Numbered from the stretch's first letter, positions 1-9,127 are shown. The stretch: 64,000 nt of DNA from Microbacterium sp. Leaf288 (GCF_001422925.1 NZ_LMNI01000010.1:892084-956083), one strand, 5' to 3'. Notes: a model not told the origin generated them from the sequence alone. Translations and numbers: made by a program.

Positions 1-429
1 GGGCCAGATCCCCTCGACCACGTGCTCGTCGGCGTCCCCCTCGGCCACCGGCACGACGAGCGCGATCGTGGAGACGAACTGCGCGGTGCGATGCGGGTCG
101 CCGATGTCGGAGAGCTGGTCGAGCAGCAGGTTCAGGTTGGCCGAGGCATCCTTGGCATGCCCGGCCCAGTAGGCCGAGAACACCCCGGGCGATCCGCCGA
201 GCACGTCCACGCACACGCCCGAATCGTCGGCCAGTGCCGGCAGTCCGGTGTGGTCGGCGGCCGCGCGCGCCTTGATGAGGGCGTTCTCTGCGAAGGTCAC
301 GCCGTCCTCGACAGGCTCGGGCCCGTCGTATCCCACGACCTCGAGGTCAGGGCGCGTCGCCGCGACGATCGCCTGGAATTCCTCGACCTTGTGCGGGTTG
401 TGGGTCGCGAGGACGATCTGTCGCGGCAT
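1..429 (-). CDS. rdgB: Non-canonical purine NTP pyrophosphatase, partial (3' end outside window)
   Basis: RdgB/HAM1 house-cleaning enzyme, which hydrolyses dITP/XTP to the monophosphate and PPi and so keeps deaminated purines out of nucleic acids. The visible 143 residues start MPRQIVLATHNPHKVEEFQ, with the family N-terminal (T/S)xNxxK motif, followed by TFAENALIKARAA and LADDSGVCVDVLGG, the metal and nucleotide-binding signature. The C-terminal third (family about 195-200 aa) lies beyond base 1. The ATG lies 3 nt after the rph stop, so the two are translationally linked in the order murI-rph-rdgB, a common actinobacterial arrangement. Confidence 0.95.
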   Translation of the reverse strand, partial: MPRQIVLATHNPHKVEEFQAIVAATRPDLEVVGYDGPEPVEDGVTFAENALIKARAAADHTGLPALADDSGVCVDVLGGSPGVFSAYWAGHAKDASANLNLLLDQLSDIGDPHRTAQFVSTIALVVPVAEGDADEHVVEGIWP

Positions 430-432
430 CCG

Positions 433-1179
433 TCACTCCCCTTCCGCGGGCTGCAGGGCCGCGAGCTGATGTGTCCGGAGGTCCGCGCAGCCGTTGACGC
501 CGAGCTCGAGCAGGGCGTCGAGCTCGCGCTTGTCGAACGGTGCGCCCTCTGCGGTGCCCTGCACCTCGACGAACAGGCCGCGGCCGGTGACCACGACGTT
601 CATGTCGGTCTCGGCGCGCACATCCTCGACATACGCGAGGTCGAGCATGGGCTCGCCGTCGATGATGCCGACCGACACCGCCGCGACGGAGTCGAACAGC
701 ACCTGCGCCTTCTGGCCGATGAACTTCTTGCCGCGGCCCCACTCGATCGCGTCGGCGAGCGCGACGTAGGCGCCGGTGATGGCGGCCGTGCGTGTGCCGC
801 CGTCGGCCTGCAGCACGTCGCAGTCGATGACGATGGTGTTCTCACCGAGCGCCTTGGTGTCGACGACGGCGCGCAGCGCCCGGCCGATGAGGCGCGAGAT
901 CTCGTGCGTTCGGCCGCCGATCTTGCCCTTGACGCTCTCGCGGTCGTTGCGCTCGTTGGTCGCGCGCGGCAGCATCGCGTACTCGGCGGTGATCCAGCCC
1001 TTGCCCTTGCCCGTCAGCCAGCGCGGCACGCCGTTCGTGAACGACGCGGTGCACAGCACCTTGGTGTTCCCGAACGAGATCAGGGCGGACCCCTCGGCCT
1101 GGCTCGACCAGCCCCGCTCGATGGTGATCGGACGCAGCTGGTCGACGGTACGGCCGTCGGCACGGGTGATGTCGGTCAT
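433..1179 (-). CDS. rph: Ribonuclease PH
   Basis: Phosphorolytic 3'-5' exoribonuclease that trims tRNA 3' ends to expose CCA. It is 248 aa, the normal family length. Recognisable stretches are [13 protein letters not shown] at the N-terminus, [27 protein letters not shown] (substrate/phosphate site), [10 protein letters not shown] and [15 protein letters not shown]. The start is the ATG at 1179 preceded by GGAGGA at good spacing; an upstream in-frame extension is unsupported. The gene is 28 bp after murI and 3 bp before rdgB, consistent with one transcript. Confidence 0.96.
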   Translation of the reverse strand: MTDITRADGRTVDQLRPITIERGWSSQAEGSALISFGNTKVLCTASFTNGVPRWLTGKGKGWITAEYAMLPRATNERNDRESVKGKIGGRTHEISRLIGRALRAVVDTKALGENTIVIDCDVLQADGGTRTAAITGAYVALADAIEWGRGKKFIGQKAQVLFDSVAAVSVGIIDGEPMLDLAYVEDVRAETDMNVVVTGRGLFVEVQGTAEGAPFDKRELDALLELGVNGCADLRTHQLAALQPAEGE

Positions 1180-1207
1180 GCAGTTCTCCTCCGGAGGGAC
1201 GGATGCC

Positions 1208-2053
1208 TCAGCCGAGACGGCGGGCAGGGTTCGAGGCACGCGGAAGGTCGATGGCGCCGGTCTGGACCAGGCGCACGTCGGTGACCTCGCGGCCCATCAG
1301 GCGGTGCGCGAGGCGCAGGAACTCATCGGCCGACGCACCGGTGGCTTCGTAGACGTGGCGGGGCTCGGCATCCGGCCCCGCGAGCAGGTCGCGGGAGACC
1401 AGCTGACGGTAGACGTCCTTCGCGGTCTCGGAGTCGCTCGACACCAGGCTCACGTCCGGGCCCATGACGTAGCTGATCGCGCCCTCGAGGAACGGATAGT
1501 GCGTGCAGCCCAGCACGAGCGTGTCGACCTCGGCTGCGCGCAGCGGCGCAAGGTACTCCTCGGCGACGGCGAGCACCTCCGGCGAACCGGTGACGCCGGC
1601 TTCGACGAACTCGACGAACCGCGGGCAGGCCTGCGCGAAGACGGTGAGACGCTCATTGACACCGAGCATGTCCTGGTACGCGCCGGAGCTGATGGTGCCG
1701 GCCGTGCCGATGACGCCGACACGCCCGTTGCGCGTGGTCGACATCGCCGTGCGCACCGCGGGGTTGATGACCTCCACCACCGGCACGTCGTACCGCTCGC
1801 GCGCGTCGCGCAGCATCGCCGAGGACGCCGTGTTGCACGCGATCACGAGCATCTTCACGCCCTGGGCGACGAGATCGTCGAGCACCTCGAGCGCGTAGCG
1901 CCGCACGTCGGCGATCGGCTTCGGGCCGTACGGCGAACGCGCGGTGTCGCCGATGTACAGAATCGACTCCTGCGGCAGCAGCGCCGAGACGGCCCGCGCG
2001 ACGGTGAGCCCGCCGACTCCGGAGTCGAAGATTCCGATCGGCGCGTCGTTCAC
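1208..2053 (-). CDS. murI: Glutamate racemase
   Basis: Cofactor-independent racemase supplying D-glutamate for peptidoglycan, cytoplasmic, 281 aa. The N-terminus [15 protein letters not shown] is diagnostic. The two catalytic cysteines are visible in CNTASS (about residue 73) and GCTHYP (about 183), with GDTARSPYG near residue 36. The GTG at 2053 starts directly before the conserved [11 protein letters not shown]; an in-frame extension upstream to 2164 would add a basic, non-conserved leader and is not adopted. First gene of the murI-rph-rdgB run, divergent from pncB. Confidence 0.95.
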   Translation of the reverse strand: MNDAPIGIFDSGVGGLTVARAVSALLPQESILYIGDTARSPYGPKPIADVRRYALEVLDDLVAQGVKMLVIACNTASSAMLRDARERYDVPVVEVINPAVRTAMSTTRNGRVGVIGTAGTISSGAYQDMLGVNERLTVFAQACPRFVEFVEAGVTGSPEVLAVAEEYLAPLRAAEVDTLVLGCTHYPFLEGAISYVMGPDVSLVSSDSETAKDVYRQLVSRDLLAGPDAEPRHVYEATGASADEFLRLAHRLMGREVTDVRLVQTGAIDLPRASNPARRLG

Positions 2054-2149
2054 GAGAGTCCACCCTACGCCAGCGGGTCGCCGCGGGGCACGGCGAAGCC
2101 GCGGCGAGCAGAGCGAGCCCTCGGGGGGAACCCCCGCGTCATGAAAAGC

Positions 2150-2155
2150 TAGGCT
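2150..2155 (+). promoter_or_regulatory. -10 box of pncB, leaderless type
   Basis: TAGGCT followed by 7 nt and the pncB ATG. There is no Shine-Dalgarno, so transcription probably starts at or near the start codon. Confidence 0.45.
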
Positions 2156-2162
2156 GACCCGC

Positions 2163-3488
2163 ATGGCCGCCTCGACCGCCCTGCTGACGGACCGCTACGA
2201 GCTCACGATGGTCGACGCGGCGCTGCGCGACGGCACCGCTCACCGACGATGCGTGTTCGAGCTGTTCGGCCGGCGGCTTTCCGGTGGCAGGCGCTTCGGC
2301 GTCGTCGCGGGCACGGGGCGGCTGCTGTCGCTCATCCGCGAGTTCCGCTTCGCAGACCAGGAGCTGCGCTTCCTACGCGACGAGAAGGTGGTGGATGCCT
2401 CGACCCTCGATTTCCTGGAGGGCTACCGGTTCACCGGCTCGGTGACGGGGTATCGCGAGGGCGAGCTGTACTTCCCAGGCTCCCCCATCCTCACGATCGA
2501 GGGAACGTTCGCCGAGGCCGTCGTGCTCGAGACCCTCGCGCTCAGCGTGCTCAACCACGATTCGGCGATCGCGACCGCCGCCGCCCGCATGAGCATCGCC
2601 GCCGGGGATCGTCCACTGGCCGAGATGGGTTCGCGACGGGCCGGAGAGTCGTCGGCGGTCGCCGCAGCACGTGCGGCCTACATCACCGGGTTCAGCGCCA
2701 CCTCCAATCTCGAGGCCGGTCGCCGATGGGGCATCCCGACCATGGGCACGGCCGCCCACGCCTGGACGCTCCTGCACGACACCGAGGAGGACGCGTTCCG
2801 CGCGCAGATCGAGGCCCTCGGCGTCGGCACCACGCTGCTCATCGACACCTACGACATCCGCCAGGGCGTCGAGACGGCCATCCGGGTCGCGGGGACGGGG
2901 CTCGGCGGGGTCCGGATCGACTCCGGCGACCTGCCCACCGTGGCCGCCGAGGTGCGCGCCCAGCTCGACGAACTCGGCGCCACCGGCACGCGCATCACCG
3001 TGACGAGCGACCTGGACGAGTACGCGATCGCCGCGCTCGCGGCATCCCCCGTCGACTCCTACGGCGTCGGCACGTCGGTGGTCACCGGGTCGGGCACGCC
3101 GACCGCCGGCATGGTCTACAAGCTCGTCGCACGGCAGGACTCCGACGGCGGGTGGGTCGGCGTGGCGAAGGCTTCGACAGACAAGGCGTCGAAGGGCGGC
3201 CGCAAGGCGGCGTTCCGCACGCTCGACGCGGGTACGGCGACGAGCGAGCTCATCGTCGTGTCCGACGGCTTCGAAGCACTCGACACCGCCGCCGCCCATC
3301 CCGGATCCCGCGCGCTGCAGGTGCCGCTCGTCGTCGACGGCGAACCGGATGACGCGTACGAGGGATCCGACGGCGTCGAAGCCGCTCGAGCGCATCACGC
3401 TCGCGTACGCGAAGAGCTTCCGGTGCGCGGGCTCGCGCTCAGCCGCTCCGACCCGGCGATCCCGACGGTGTACGCCGACGCCGAGTGA
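2163..3488 (+). CDS. pncB: Nicotinate phosphoribosyltransferase
   Basis: Preiss-Handler NAD salvage enzyme, converting nicotinate, PRPP and ATP to nicotinate mononucleotide. It is 441 aa. Family features seen are the N-terminal [42 protein letters not shown], and GTAAHAW with the conserved His (about residue 199) that is phosphorylated in this family, then LIDTYD and VRIDSGDL. The gene is divergent from murI and convergent with, and directly abutting, the DUF3039 gene. The start is the ATG 7 nt after a TAGGCT box. Confidence 0.95.
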   Translation: MAASTALLTDRYELTMVDAALRDGTAHRRCVFELFGRRLSGGRRFGVVAGTGRLLSLIREFRFADQELRFLRDEKVVDASTLDFLEGYRFTGSVTGYREGELYFPGSPILTIEGTFAEAVVLETLALSVLNHDSAIATAAARMSIAAGDRPLAEMGSRRAGESSAVAAARAAYITGFSATSNLEAGRRWGIPTMGTAAHAWTLLHDTEEDAFRAQIEALGVGTTLLIDTYDIRQGVETAIRVAGTGLGGVRIDSGDLPTVAAEVRAQLDELGATGTRITVTSDLDEYAIAALAASPVDSYGVGTSVVTGSGTPTAGMVYKLVARQDSDGGWVGVAKASTDKASKGGRKAAFRTLDAGTATSELIVVSDGFEALDTAAAHPGSRALQVPLVVDGEPDDAYEGSDGVEAARAHHARVREELPVRGLALSRSDPAIPTVYADAE

Positions 3489-3755
3489 TCAGCTCTGCAG
3501 CGACTCGTAGATCTCTTTGCAGGTGGGGCACACGGGGAACTTCTCGGGGTCGCGGCCCGGCGTCCACTTCTTGCCGCACAGCGCGCGCACCGGCTTGCCC
3601 GTGATGGCGGACTCGAGGATCTTGTCCTTCTTCACGTAGTGCGAGAAGCGCTCGTGGTCACCCGGCTCGATGTTCTCTTCTTTGAGGAGCTCTTCGAGCT
3701 CGCGATCGAGGGTCGCGATTCCGCCCTGGTCGGGGCTGTCCAGCGGGGTGCTCAT
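3489..3755 (-). CDS. DUF3039 family protein
   Basis: Small 88-aa actinobacterial protein of unknown function. The C-terminal half carries ALCGKKWTPGRDPEKFPVCPTC, a Cys-x(n)-CxxC arrangement suggesting a zinc ribbon; the N-terminal half is acidic (LDRELEELLKEENIEPGDHERF). The ATG at 3755 has no Shine-Dalgarno, but TACACT lies 8 nt upstream. It converges directly on pncB with no spacer. The family is conserved and named DUF3039; the zinc binding is inferred. Confidence 0.85.
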   Translation of the reverse strand: MSTPLDSPDQGGIATLDRELEELLKEENIEPGDHERFSHYVKKDKILESAITGKPVRALCGKKWTPGRDPEKFPVCPTCKEIYESLQS

Positions 3756-3763
3756 GGTCTGCC

Positions 3764-3769
3764 AGTGTA
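3764..3769 (-). promoter_or_regulatory. -10 box of the DUF3039 gene, leaderless type
   Basis: On the minus strand TACACT lies 8 nt before the ATG at 3755. Spacing is at the upper limit for leaderless starts. Confidence 0.35.
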
Positions 3770-3805
3770 GTCGGGGCGGACCCGGCTGGGGCGCGTCCGC
3801 ACGAG

Positions 3806-5371
3806 TCAGGTGGACTCCGCGAACTCCATGAGCCGCCCACCACGACGCTCGAAGACGATGGCTCCGATGCCGATGCCGACGACGAGCACGCCGAACCCGA
3901 TCGCCAGGCCTCCCCACAGCGCCGTGTTCGCGGCCTCCGTGTCCCCCTGCAGGGCCAGCCAGCCGCACCACAGGACAGGTGCCGACAGGACGAGCGCACC
4001 GGCCATGACGCTCCCCTGCGCGATCGCGCCGTTCGCGCCGGTGCGCTGCGGCTGCTGGAACGGGCTCTCGCCCGGCCGCGACACCGCGTAGGGCGCGACC
4101 ACCGAAGAGATGCTCGAGAGCCCCAGGCCCGAAAGGAACAGCGCGGCGCACACGCCGGTGAGAGCCGGGAGCACTGCCCAGCGTCCGTGCAACAGCGTCG
4201 CCACCGGGATCGCGAGGGCGAGCAGAGGGACGCCGACGAGCAGCACCGGCACGAGCCGGCCGAGTCGGTCGGAGACGCCCCGCACGCCGCTGGCGATGTG
4301 CATCCACACCGCAGTGGAGTCGTAGGCGATGTCGTCGTGCGGCAGCCAGCCGAGGAAGAGCGCCGCGAAAGGCACGGGCACGAGGGCGACCAGCTCGGGC
4401 GGGACGCCGGCGATGAGCAGCGGCACCACCGTGATCGCGGCTGCGAACGGGATCACGAGGCCGTTCACGACGTAGCGTCGGTCGCCGAACCAGTAGACGA
4501 GGCTGCGCGCCGCGATCGCACCGCCGGGAGTCCCCGGGGCGACGCCGAACCATCCGAGCCCACCTCGCTCGCGCCCGGTCCCGGGGCGCTCGGTCGTGGT
4601 CAGCAGTCGATTGACCGCCCATACCCAGAGCATCGCCAGCAGGACGATGGTGCCCACCGCGATGAGCGCGGACAGCCACGCGTCGCCGCCGGTGATGACC
4701 ATGCCGGGCAGGGCCCACGCGGCGCCGAGCGGGGTGAGTGCCAGCCAGTCCACGGCCTCGAGCAGCTGCGGCGGCACACTCCCCTGCCACTCGAGCGAGG
4801 CGAGGAAGACACCCACCGGAACCACGACGACGAGCACGACGAGCACGAAGACGCCCGAGAGCTCGCGCGAGCGCCGGTCGCGGAGGAAGAGCGAGGCCAG
4901 CGCCATGCACACGCGCGCCAGCAGGACGCACGTGAGCACTCCGAGCAGCACGCTCACGACTCCGACGATCACCGGCACACCGTGATCGGCCCACACGATG
5001 GCGGAGCACACCGCGACTGCGAGCAGGACCAGGATGGGCACGCTGAGCAAGCCCGCGACCGCCAGCACGAGGGCGAGGCTTCCCCGTGGAAGGCCGAACA
5101 GGGCGAATCGCCGGGGATCCAGCGGGTCCTCCACGGCGCCGAACAACGGAGCGAGCGCGAAGCCGAGGGTCACTGCGGAGCCCCCGAGCACGGTGACCGC
5201 GAGCACCTCCTCGGTGGAGGCATCCCCCAGCGTCAGCAGCGCCCAGCAGGCGGACGCCGTCGCGGCGACGAGGATCACCAGCCCGATGACCACCCGCGTC
5301 ACATGGCCGCCGTCACCGCGGAACGTGCCGAACAGCAGCGCGAGCCTCAGTCGGAGAATGTGTGCAGCCAC
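3806..5371 (-). CDS. ABC exporter-type permease, multi-pass membrane protein
   Basis: 521-aa integral membrane protein with roughly 11-12 hydrophobic segments spread over the whole length (for example VVIGLVILVAATASACWALL near the N-terminus). It overlaps the upstream ABC ATPase gene by 25 nt (5347-5371), so the two are almost certainly one transporter. No substrate-binding gene is nearby, which favours export or lipid/antibiotic handling over import. I cannot name a substrate. The C-terminus IVFERRGGRLMEFAEST is cytosolic. Confidence 0.8.
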   Translation of the reverse strand: MAAHILRLRLALLFGTFRGDGGHVTRVVIGLVILVAATASACWALLTLGDASTEEVLAVTVLGGSAVTLGFALAPLFGAVEDPLDPRRFALFGLPRGSLALVLAVAGLLSVPILVLLAVAVCSAIVWADHGVPVIVGVVSVLLGVLTCVLLARVCMALASLFLRDRRSRELSGVFVLVVLVVVVPVGVFLASLEWQGSVPPQLLEAVDWLALTPLGAAWALPGMVITGGDAWLSALIAVGTIVLLAMLWVWAVNRLLTTTERPGTGRERGGLGWFGVAPGTPGGAIAARSLVYWFGDRRYVVNGLVIPFAAAITVVPLLIAGVPPELVALVPVPFAALFLGWLPHDDIAYDSTAVWMHIASGVRGVSDRLGRLVPVLLVGVPLLALAIPVATLLHGRWAVLPALTGVCAALFLSGLGLSSISSVVAPYAVSRPGESPFQQPQRTGANGAIAQGSVMAGALVLSAPVLWCGWLALQGDTEAANTALWGGLAIGFGVLVVGIGIGAIVFERRGGRLMEFAEST

Positions 5372-6945
5372 TCGAGGCCCTCCACATCGCTGAGCCCTCC
5401 GGCCAGTTCCACGAAGCGCTGCTCGAGCGTCAGCTCGCCGCGCACCTCGTCGACGGTGCCCTCCGCGAGCACCTGACCGGCCACGATGACCGCGACGCGC
5501 GTGCAGACGCGCTCGACGAGGTCCATGCCGTGGCTCGAGAGGATCACCGTGCCGCCGTGCGCGACGTAGGTGGAGAGGATGTCGAGGATGATCGCACTCG
5601 AAACCGGATCGACCGCTTCGAACGGCTCGTCCAGCACGAGCAGACGCGGCGAGTGGATCAGCGCGCCCGCGAGCATGACTTTCTTGAGCATGCCCGCCGA
5701 GTAGTCCGAGACGCTCCGGCCCAGCGCGTCCTCGAGGTCGAAGGCGCGTGCGAGGTCAGCGGTCCGGCTCTCGACGACGGCGGGCGGGAGCTTGCGCAGC
5801 ACCCCGTAGTAGTACAGGAGCTGACGGCCCGTCAGCCGGTCGAAGGTGCGCAGCCGATCAGGGAGGACCCCCATCATCCGCTTGGCCGCGAGCGGCTTGG
5901 CCGCCGCATCCACTCCTCCGACATGGATCGTGCCGCGATCGGGTTCGAGCAGGCCCGCGATCATCGAGAGCGTGGTCGTCTTGCCGGCACCGTTGGGGCC
6001 GACGAGACCGTAGAAGGTGCCCGCGGGGATCGTGAGGTCGATGCCGTCGACGGCGACGGTGCTGCCGAATCGCTTGGTGACGCTGCGCAGCACGAGGGCA
6101 TTGGCGGATGCCGCGGCCGCCGTTGCGGCCTCGTCCAGCGAGACGGCCGCGGCCAGGGCCTCGGGGTCGAGGGTCGTCATCGGCTCCGGGGTGGGCAGAG
6201 GCACCGGCTGGAGTTCAGCGGGCGTGGGAGCGTTCTCCAGCGCGGCCGCGTCCGGCTCGGCGGGCGCAACGGAGGGCTCGACCGCGGGCGTGGGCTCCAC
6301 GACCCCCGCGGGCTCGGCCACGGGCGCGGACTCGACCACGGGCTCAGCATCGACCACCGCCGCGGTTTCGGCAAGAGTCGTGTGTTCGACGTCGGCCTCG
6401 GACTCGGCGGCCGGTTCGGGCGCGTCCGGAGTTTCGGGCGCGTCCGGGGTTTCGGGCTCGACCGCGGCCGCCGGCTCAGCCTGCGGCTGCGCCGGGAGCG
6501 CGGGCTCCCGCTCGGCCTGCGGCCCCGCCTCGATCGCGGCGTCGTCCGCTGCCGTGCCGTCGTCGACGGGTGTCGCCTCCTCGACCGACGCCGCCTGCGC
6601 GGTCTCCGCGGGCGAACCCTCGCCGACGTCGGGAAGCGGCGGGCGCGGCGGCACGACGATGCCTGCGGCAGCGCTGGCCGCGAGCTCGAGATCGCTCGGA
6701 AGGGGCGGCGGCGGCCCCGGATCCGGAGCGGGGTCCGGCTTCGGCGCGGACGCAGCCGGCGTGCGCTTCTTGCGCGGAGCGGCGGGGGGTTGCGATCCCG
6801 CGTCGGTGCGCGGCTTGCGCGGCGGGCGGCGGGGCTTGTCGGGAGCCGGTGAGACCGTGTCTGCGAGGTGTACGACGCGCGCGCTGGAGTGACGGTCCGG
6901 CTCTTCCGGATCGATGTCATTCGGCACCGGGAGGGAGGCTGTCAC
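5347..6945 (-). CDS. ABC transporter ATP-binding protein with long disordered N-terminal extension
   Basis: 532 aa. The nucleotide-binding domain occupies about residues 282-532: Walker A GPNGAGKT (316-323), a non-canonical signature YSAGM (415-419) in place of LSGGQ, Walker B LLVLDE (435-440), and the H-loop SSHGMD. Residues 1-280 are Pro/Ala/Glu/Asp-rich with repeats such as PETPDAPETPDAPEP and are predicted disordered. The GTG at 6945 follows TACGTT by 6 nt, supporting the long form. An internal ATG at 6180 (MTTLDPEAL), with GGAG 3 nt upstream, would give a short form. Partner permease overlaps downstream. Confidence 0.88.
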   Translation of the reverse strand: MTASLPVPNDIDPEEPDRHSSARVVHLADTVSPAPDKPRRPPRKPRTDAGSQPPAAPRKKRTPAASAPKPDPAPDPGPPPPLPSDLELAASAAAGIVVPPRPPLPDVGEGSPAETAQAASVEEATPVDDGTAADDAAIEAGPQAEREPALPAQPQAEPAAAVEPETPDAPETPDAPEPAAESEADVEHTTLAETAAVVDAEPVVESAPVAEPAGVVEPTPAVEPSVAPAEPDAAALENAPTPAELQPVPLPTPEPMTTLDPEALAAAVSLDEAATAAAASANALVLRSVTKRFGSTVAVDGIDLTIPAGTFYGLVGPNGAGKTTTLSMIAGLLEPDRGTIHVGGVDAAAKPLAAKRMMGVLPDRLRTFDRLTGRQLLYYYGVLRKLPPAVVESRTADLARAFDLEDALGRSVSDYSAGMLKKVMLAGALIHSPRLLVLDEPFEAVDPVSSAIILDILSTYVAHGGTVILSSHGMDLVERVCTRVAVIVAGQVLAEGTVDEVRGELTLEQRFVELAGGLSDVEGLEWLHTFSD

Positions 6946-6951
6946 TGAACC

Positions 6952-6957
6952 AACGTA
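6952..6957 (-). promoter_or_regulatory. -10 box of the ABC transporter gene pair, leaderless type
   Basis: On the minus strand TACGTT lies 6 nt before the GTG at 6945. It supports translation of the long ABC ATPase form. Confidence 0.4.
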
Positions 6958-7040
6958 TCAAGCGGGCCTGATCGCGACGGAGTTCGTCTCGCCGCGTCGC
7001 GGCATTCGCGTTATGTCACAAATCGGCAACGGGAGCCGCC

Positions 7041-7046
7041 TATTAT
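7041..7046 (+). promoter_or_regulatory. Possible -10 box of the nucleotidyltransferase gene
   Basis: TATTAT sits in an AT-richer patch of the intergenic region, about 95 nt before the chosen start. No convincing -35 is seen at standard spacing, so this is a weak call. Confidence 0.25.
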
Positions 7047-7140
7047 GCGCCTTCCCAGGCCTCATCGCTACCATGGTCGAGGCACGAAGGGGTGTCGCGC
7101 CGGTGAACCGGCAGTGAATCACGCACTTCAGGAGCAGATT

Positions 7141-7833
7141 TTGACCCTTCAGACCGTCATCCTCGCAGCCGGAATGGGCTCGCGACTCGGCCGCAGCCTG
7201 CCCAAGCCCCTCACGGAGCTCGGCGACGGCCGCAGCATCATGCAGCAGCAGCACGACAACATCCGTGCCGCTTTCGGCCGCGAAGCCAAGATCACCACCG
7301 TCGTGGGCTACCGCGCCGAGACCATCGTCGAGGCGTTCCCCGACGTCGACTACGTCTACAACGACCGTTACGACCAGACCAACACGTCCAAGAGCCTGCT
7401 GCGCGCCCTCGCCAAGACGGGCAAGGGCGGCGTCCTCTGGATGAACGGCGACGTGGTCTTCGACCCGCGCGTGCTCGGCCGCGCCATCGAGCTGATCGAG
7501 CGCGACCAGTCGTTCGTCACGGTCAACACCTCCAAGGTCAGTGACGAAGAGGTCAAGTACACGGTGACGCCGGAGGGCTTCATCAACGAGCTGTCGAAGA
7601 CCGTCAAGGGCGGCATCGGCGAGGCCGTCGGCATCAACTACATCTCGAGCCGTGACAAGAAGGCGTTCATGCGCCACCTCACGCGCGTCGACGACCAGGA
7701 CTACTTCGAGCGTGGCCTGGAGCTCGCGATCGCCGAGGACGGCGTACTGCTGGAGCCGCTCGACATCTCGGACCTGTACGCCGTCGAGGTGGACTTCGCC
7801 GAGGATCTCGAGCGCGCCAACCTCTTCGTCTGA
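7141..7833 (+). CDS. NTP-transferase (sugar/polyol/choline-phosphate nucleotidyltransferase family)
   Basis: 230 aa. Single GT-A-like nucleotidyltransferase domain with the nucleotide-binding signature ILAAGMGSRLGRSLPKPLTEL at the very N-terminus and an acidic metal site WMNGDVVF. It would activate a phosphorylated sugar, polyol or choline with CTP or another NTP; the sequence does not fix the substrate. The start is TTG at 7141, with AGGAG 6 nt upstream; GTG at 7114 is an alternative giving nine more residues. It stands alone but lies 3 kb from a CDP-glycerol-type wall polymer cluster, which it might supply (inference). Confidence 0.82.
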   Translation: MTLQTVILAAGMGSRLGRSLPKPLTELGDGRSIMQQQHDNIRAAFGREAKITTVVGYRAETIVEAFPDVDYVYNDRYDQTNTSKSLLRALAKTGKGGVLWMNGDVVFDPRVLGRAIELIERDQSFVTVNTSKVSDEEVKYTVTPEGFINELSKTVKGGIGEAVGINYISSRDKKAFMRHLTRVDDQDYFERGLELAIAEDGVLLEPLDISDLYAVEVDFAEDLERANLFV

Positions 7834-7884
7834 CGGGTCGCTCCGCGGCTGTCAAGCCCGAGCCTGCGATCAGACTCGGCCGCA

Positions 7885-7890
7885 TAGACT
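7885..7890 (+). promoter_or_regulatory. -10 box of the hypothetical gene at 7898, leaderless type
   Basis: TAGACT followed by 7 nt and ATG; no Shine-Dalgarno. Confidence 0.42.
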
Positions 7891-7897
7891 CGGCGCG

Positions 7898-8848
7898 ATG
7901 ACCGACAAGGTTCACCAGATCCACTCCCTGCCCGGCGACGCGCCGTGGCAGGGAGGGCTGCCGCCCGCAGGATCCGACGAGCACCCCTTCACGATCCGTG
8001 CGCTCGACCGGGTGCTCGCGATCCAGCGGCCGGTCGTCCTCGCGCACCTTCGCAGCATCCGTCTCCGCCATCCGGACTCCTCTCCCGCTGACATCGTCCG
8101 CATCCTCGAGCGGCGCTATCTCGCTGCGGTGACCACCGGCGGCGCCGCGGTCGGCGCGACCGCGGTCGTTCCCGGGATCGGCACGGGCGTGACGCTGGCG
8201 CTCAGCGGCGTGGAGACGGTCGCGTTCCTCGAGGCGACCACGCTGTTCGCACAGTCGGTCGCCGAGGTGCACGGCATCCCGGTGTCGGATCCTGATCGGG
8301 CGCGGGCCCTGGTGCTGACGCTCATGCTCGGCAAGGAGGGTGTCGACCTCGTCGCGCAGCTCGCCGGCCAGGCCGCCGGGCGCGGTCCCTCCCGTTCGGG
8401 CTACTGGGGCGAGCTGATCACGAAGTCGCTCCCGCGCGCGGCCGTCGGGCCGCTCGTCGACCGGCTCAAGACGACGTTCATCCGTCAGTTCGCGGCGCGG
8501 GGCGGCGCCTCGTGGATCGGCAAGGCGCTGCCGTTCGGCATCGGCGCGGCCATCGGCGGCGCCGGCAACAACATCCTCGGGCGGCGGGTGCTCACCGGCT
8601 CCCGGCGGGCGTTCGGGGTGCCCCCGCACGCGCTGCCTCCCGAACTCGAACCGCGCCCCGGCGCCGACCGTATCGAGCGGCTCGCCGGACGCGGCATCCG
8701 TCGCGCCGGCGAGGCGGTCGTCGACGGCGTCACGCGCGGCGCGTCCGGTGCCCGCCGCATCACGGCCCGCGTGATCCGGCGCGCGCCGGAAGCGATCGAA
8801 GCGCCCGTTCCGACCGAGGACGGAGCCTCCTCCCCGCCGGCGGGGTGA
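7898..8848 (+). CDS. Conserved hypothetical protein with glycine-rich hydrophobic segments
   Basis: 316 aa, function not recognised. A glycine/alanine-rich hydrophobic stretch TTGGAAVGATAVVPGIGTGV (about residues 78-97) and another near FGIGAAIGGAGNNILGRRVL look membrane-inserting. The arrangement recalls EcsC-like proteins, but I cannot confirm membership. The C-terminal 100 residues are Arg/Ala-rich (RRAGEAVVDGVTRGASGARR) and probably cytosolic. The ATG at 7898 sits 7 nt after TAGACT. It is followed after 10 nt by a small hypothetical gene. Confidence 0.75.
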   Translation: MTDKVHQIHSLPGDAPWQGGLPPAGSDEHPFTIRALDRVLAIQRPVVLAHLRSIRLRHPDSSPADIVRILERRYLAAVTTGGAAVGATAVVPGIGTGVTLALSGVETVAFLEATTLFAQSVAEVHGIPVSDPDRARALVLTLMLGKEGVDLVAQLAGQAAGRGPSRSGYWGELITKSLPRAAVGPLVDRLKTTFIRQFAARGGASWIGKALPFGIGAAIGGAGNNILGRRVLTGSRRAFGVPPHALPPELEPRPGADRIERLAGRGIRRAGEAVVDGVTRGASGARRITARVIRRAPEAIEAPVPTEDGASSPPAG

Positions 8849-8858
8849 CAATGGCGGT

Positions 8859-9092
8859 ATGGGTCTGTTCAGCAAGCTTCCCGAAGAGCCCGTCGAATGG
8901 GCGGGTCTGCCGTCAGAGCCCGCCCGCTCCGAGACGCAGGCCGAACGATTGACCGAAGCCGCATCCGTCGATCTCGGCGGCCTCGGCCTCGGCGACATCG
9001 CCGTCGGCGGCGGCGCCGTCGAATCCATCGTCATCCCGGTGGCGCCTGTCATCGAGATCGCCGAGCACCAGGAATCGGGCGAGGACGAGTAG
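8859..9092 (+). CDS. Small hypothetical acidic protein
   Basis: 77 aa, MGLFSKLPEEPVEWAGLPSE at the N-terminus, then a Gly/Ile/Val-rich middle (DLGGLGLGDIAVGGG) and an acidic tail EHQESGEDE. No known domain recognised. It starts 10 nt after the preceding gene and shares its strand. The high GC at codon third positions is typical of real genes here. Confidence 0.6.
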   Translation: MGLFSKLPEEPVEWAGLPSEPARSETQAERLTEAASVDLGGLGLGDIAVGGGAVESIVIPVAPVIEIAEHQESGEDE

Positions 9093-9111
9093 CGCGCGAA
9101 CCCCGCCCGCT

Positions 9112-9127
9112 CTGCAAGCGCTTGCAG
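9112..9127 (+). promoter_or_regulatory. LacI-family operator upstream of maltokinase
   Basis: CTGCAAGCGCTTGCAG is a perfect 16-bp palindrome containing the TGnAAnCGnTTnCA pattern bound by LacI/GalR/MalR-type regulators. It lies in the 79-bp gap between a stop codon and the maltokinase ATG, centred about 52 bp upstream of the start. This implies control by a maltose/maltodextrin-type LacI regulator encoded elsewhere (inference). Confidence 0.7.

Noticed and set aside
22..1284. Long plus-strand open frame opposite rdgB/rph/murI
   Set aside because: It is the antisense shadow of three well-recognised genes; its translation is Arg/Ala/Gly/His-rich with no family motif.
3756..5009. Long upstream extension of the DUF3039 frame through the permease gene
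   Set aside because: The extension is Arg-rich out-of-frame permease sequence; the DUF3039 family length and the TACACT-spaced ATG support the 88-aa form.
6946..7140. Riboswitch or sRNA in the ABC/nucleotidyltransferase gap
   Set aside because: Apart from an AT-richer patch and a weak -10, no aptamer-like conserved core or strong hairpin is recognisable.
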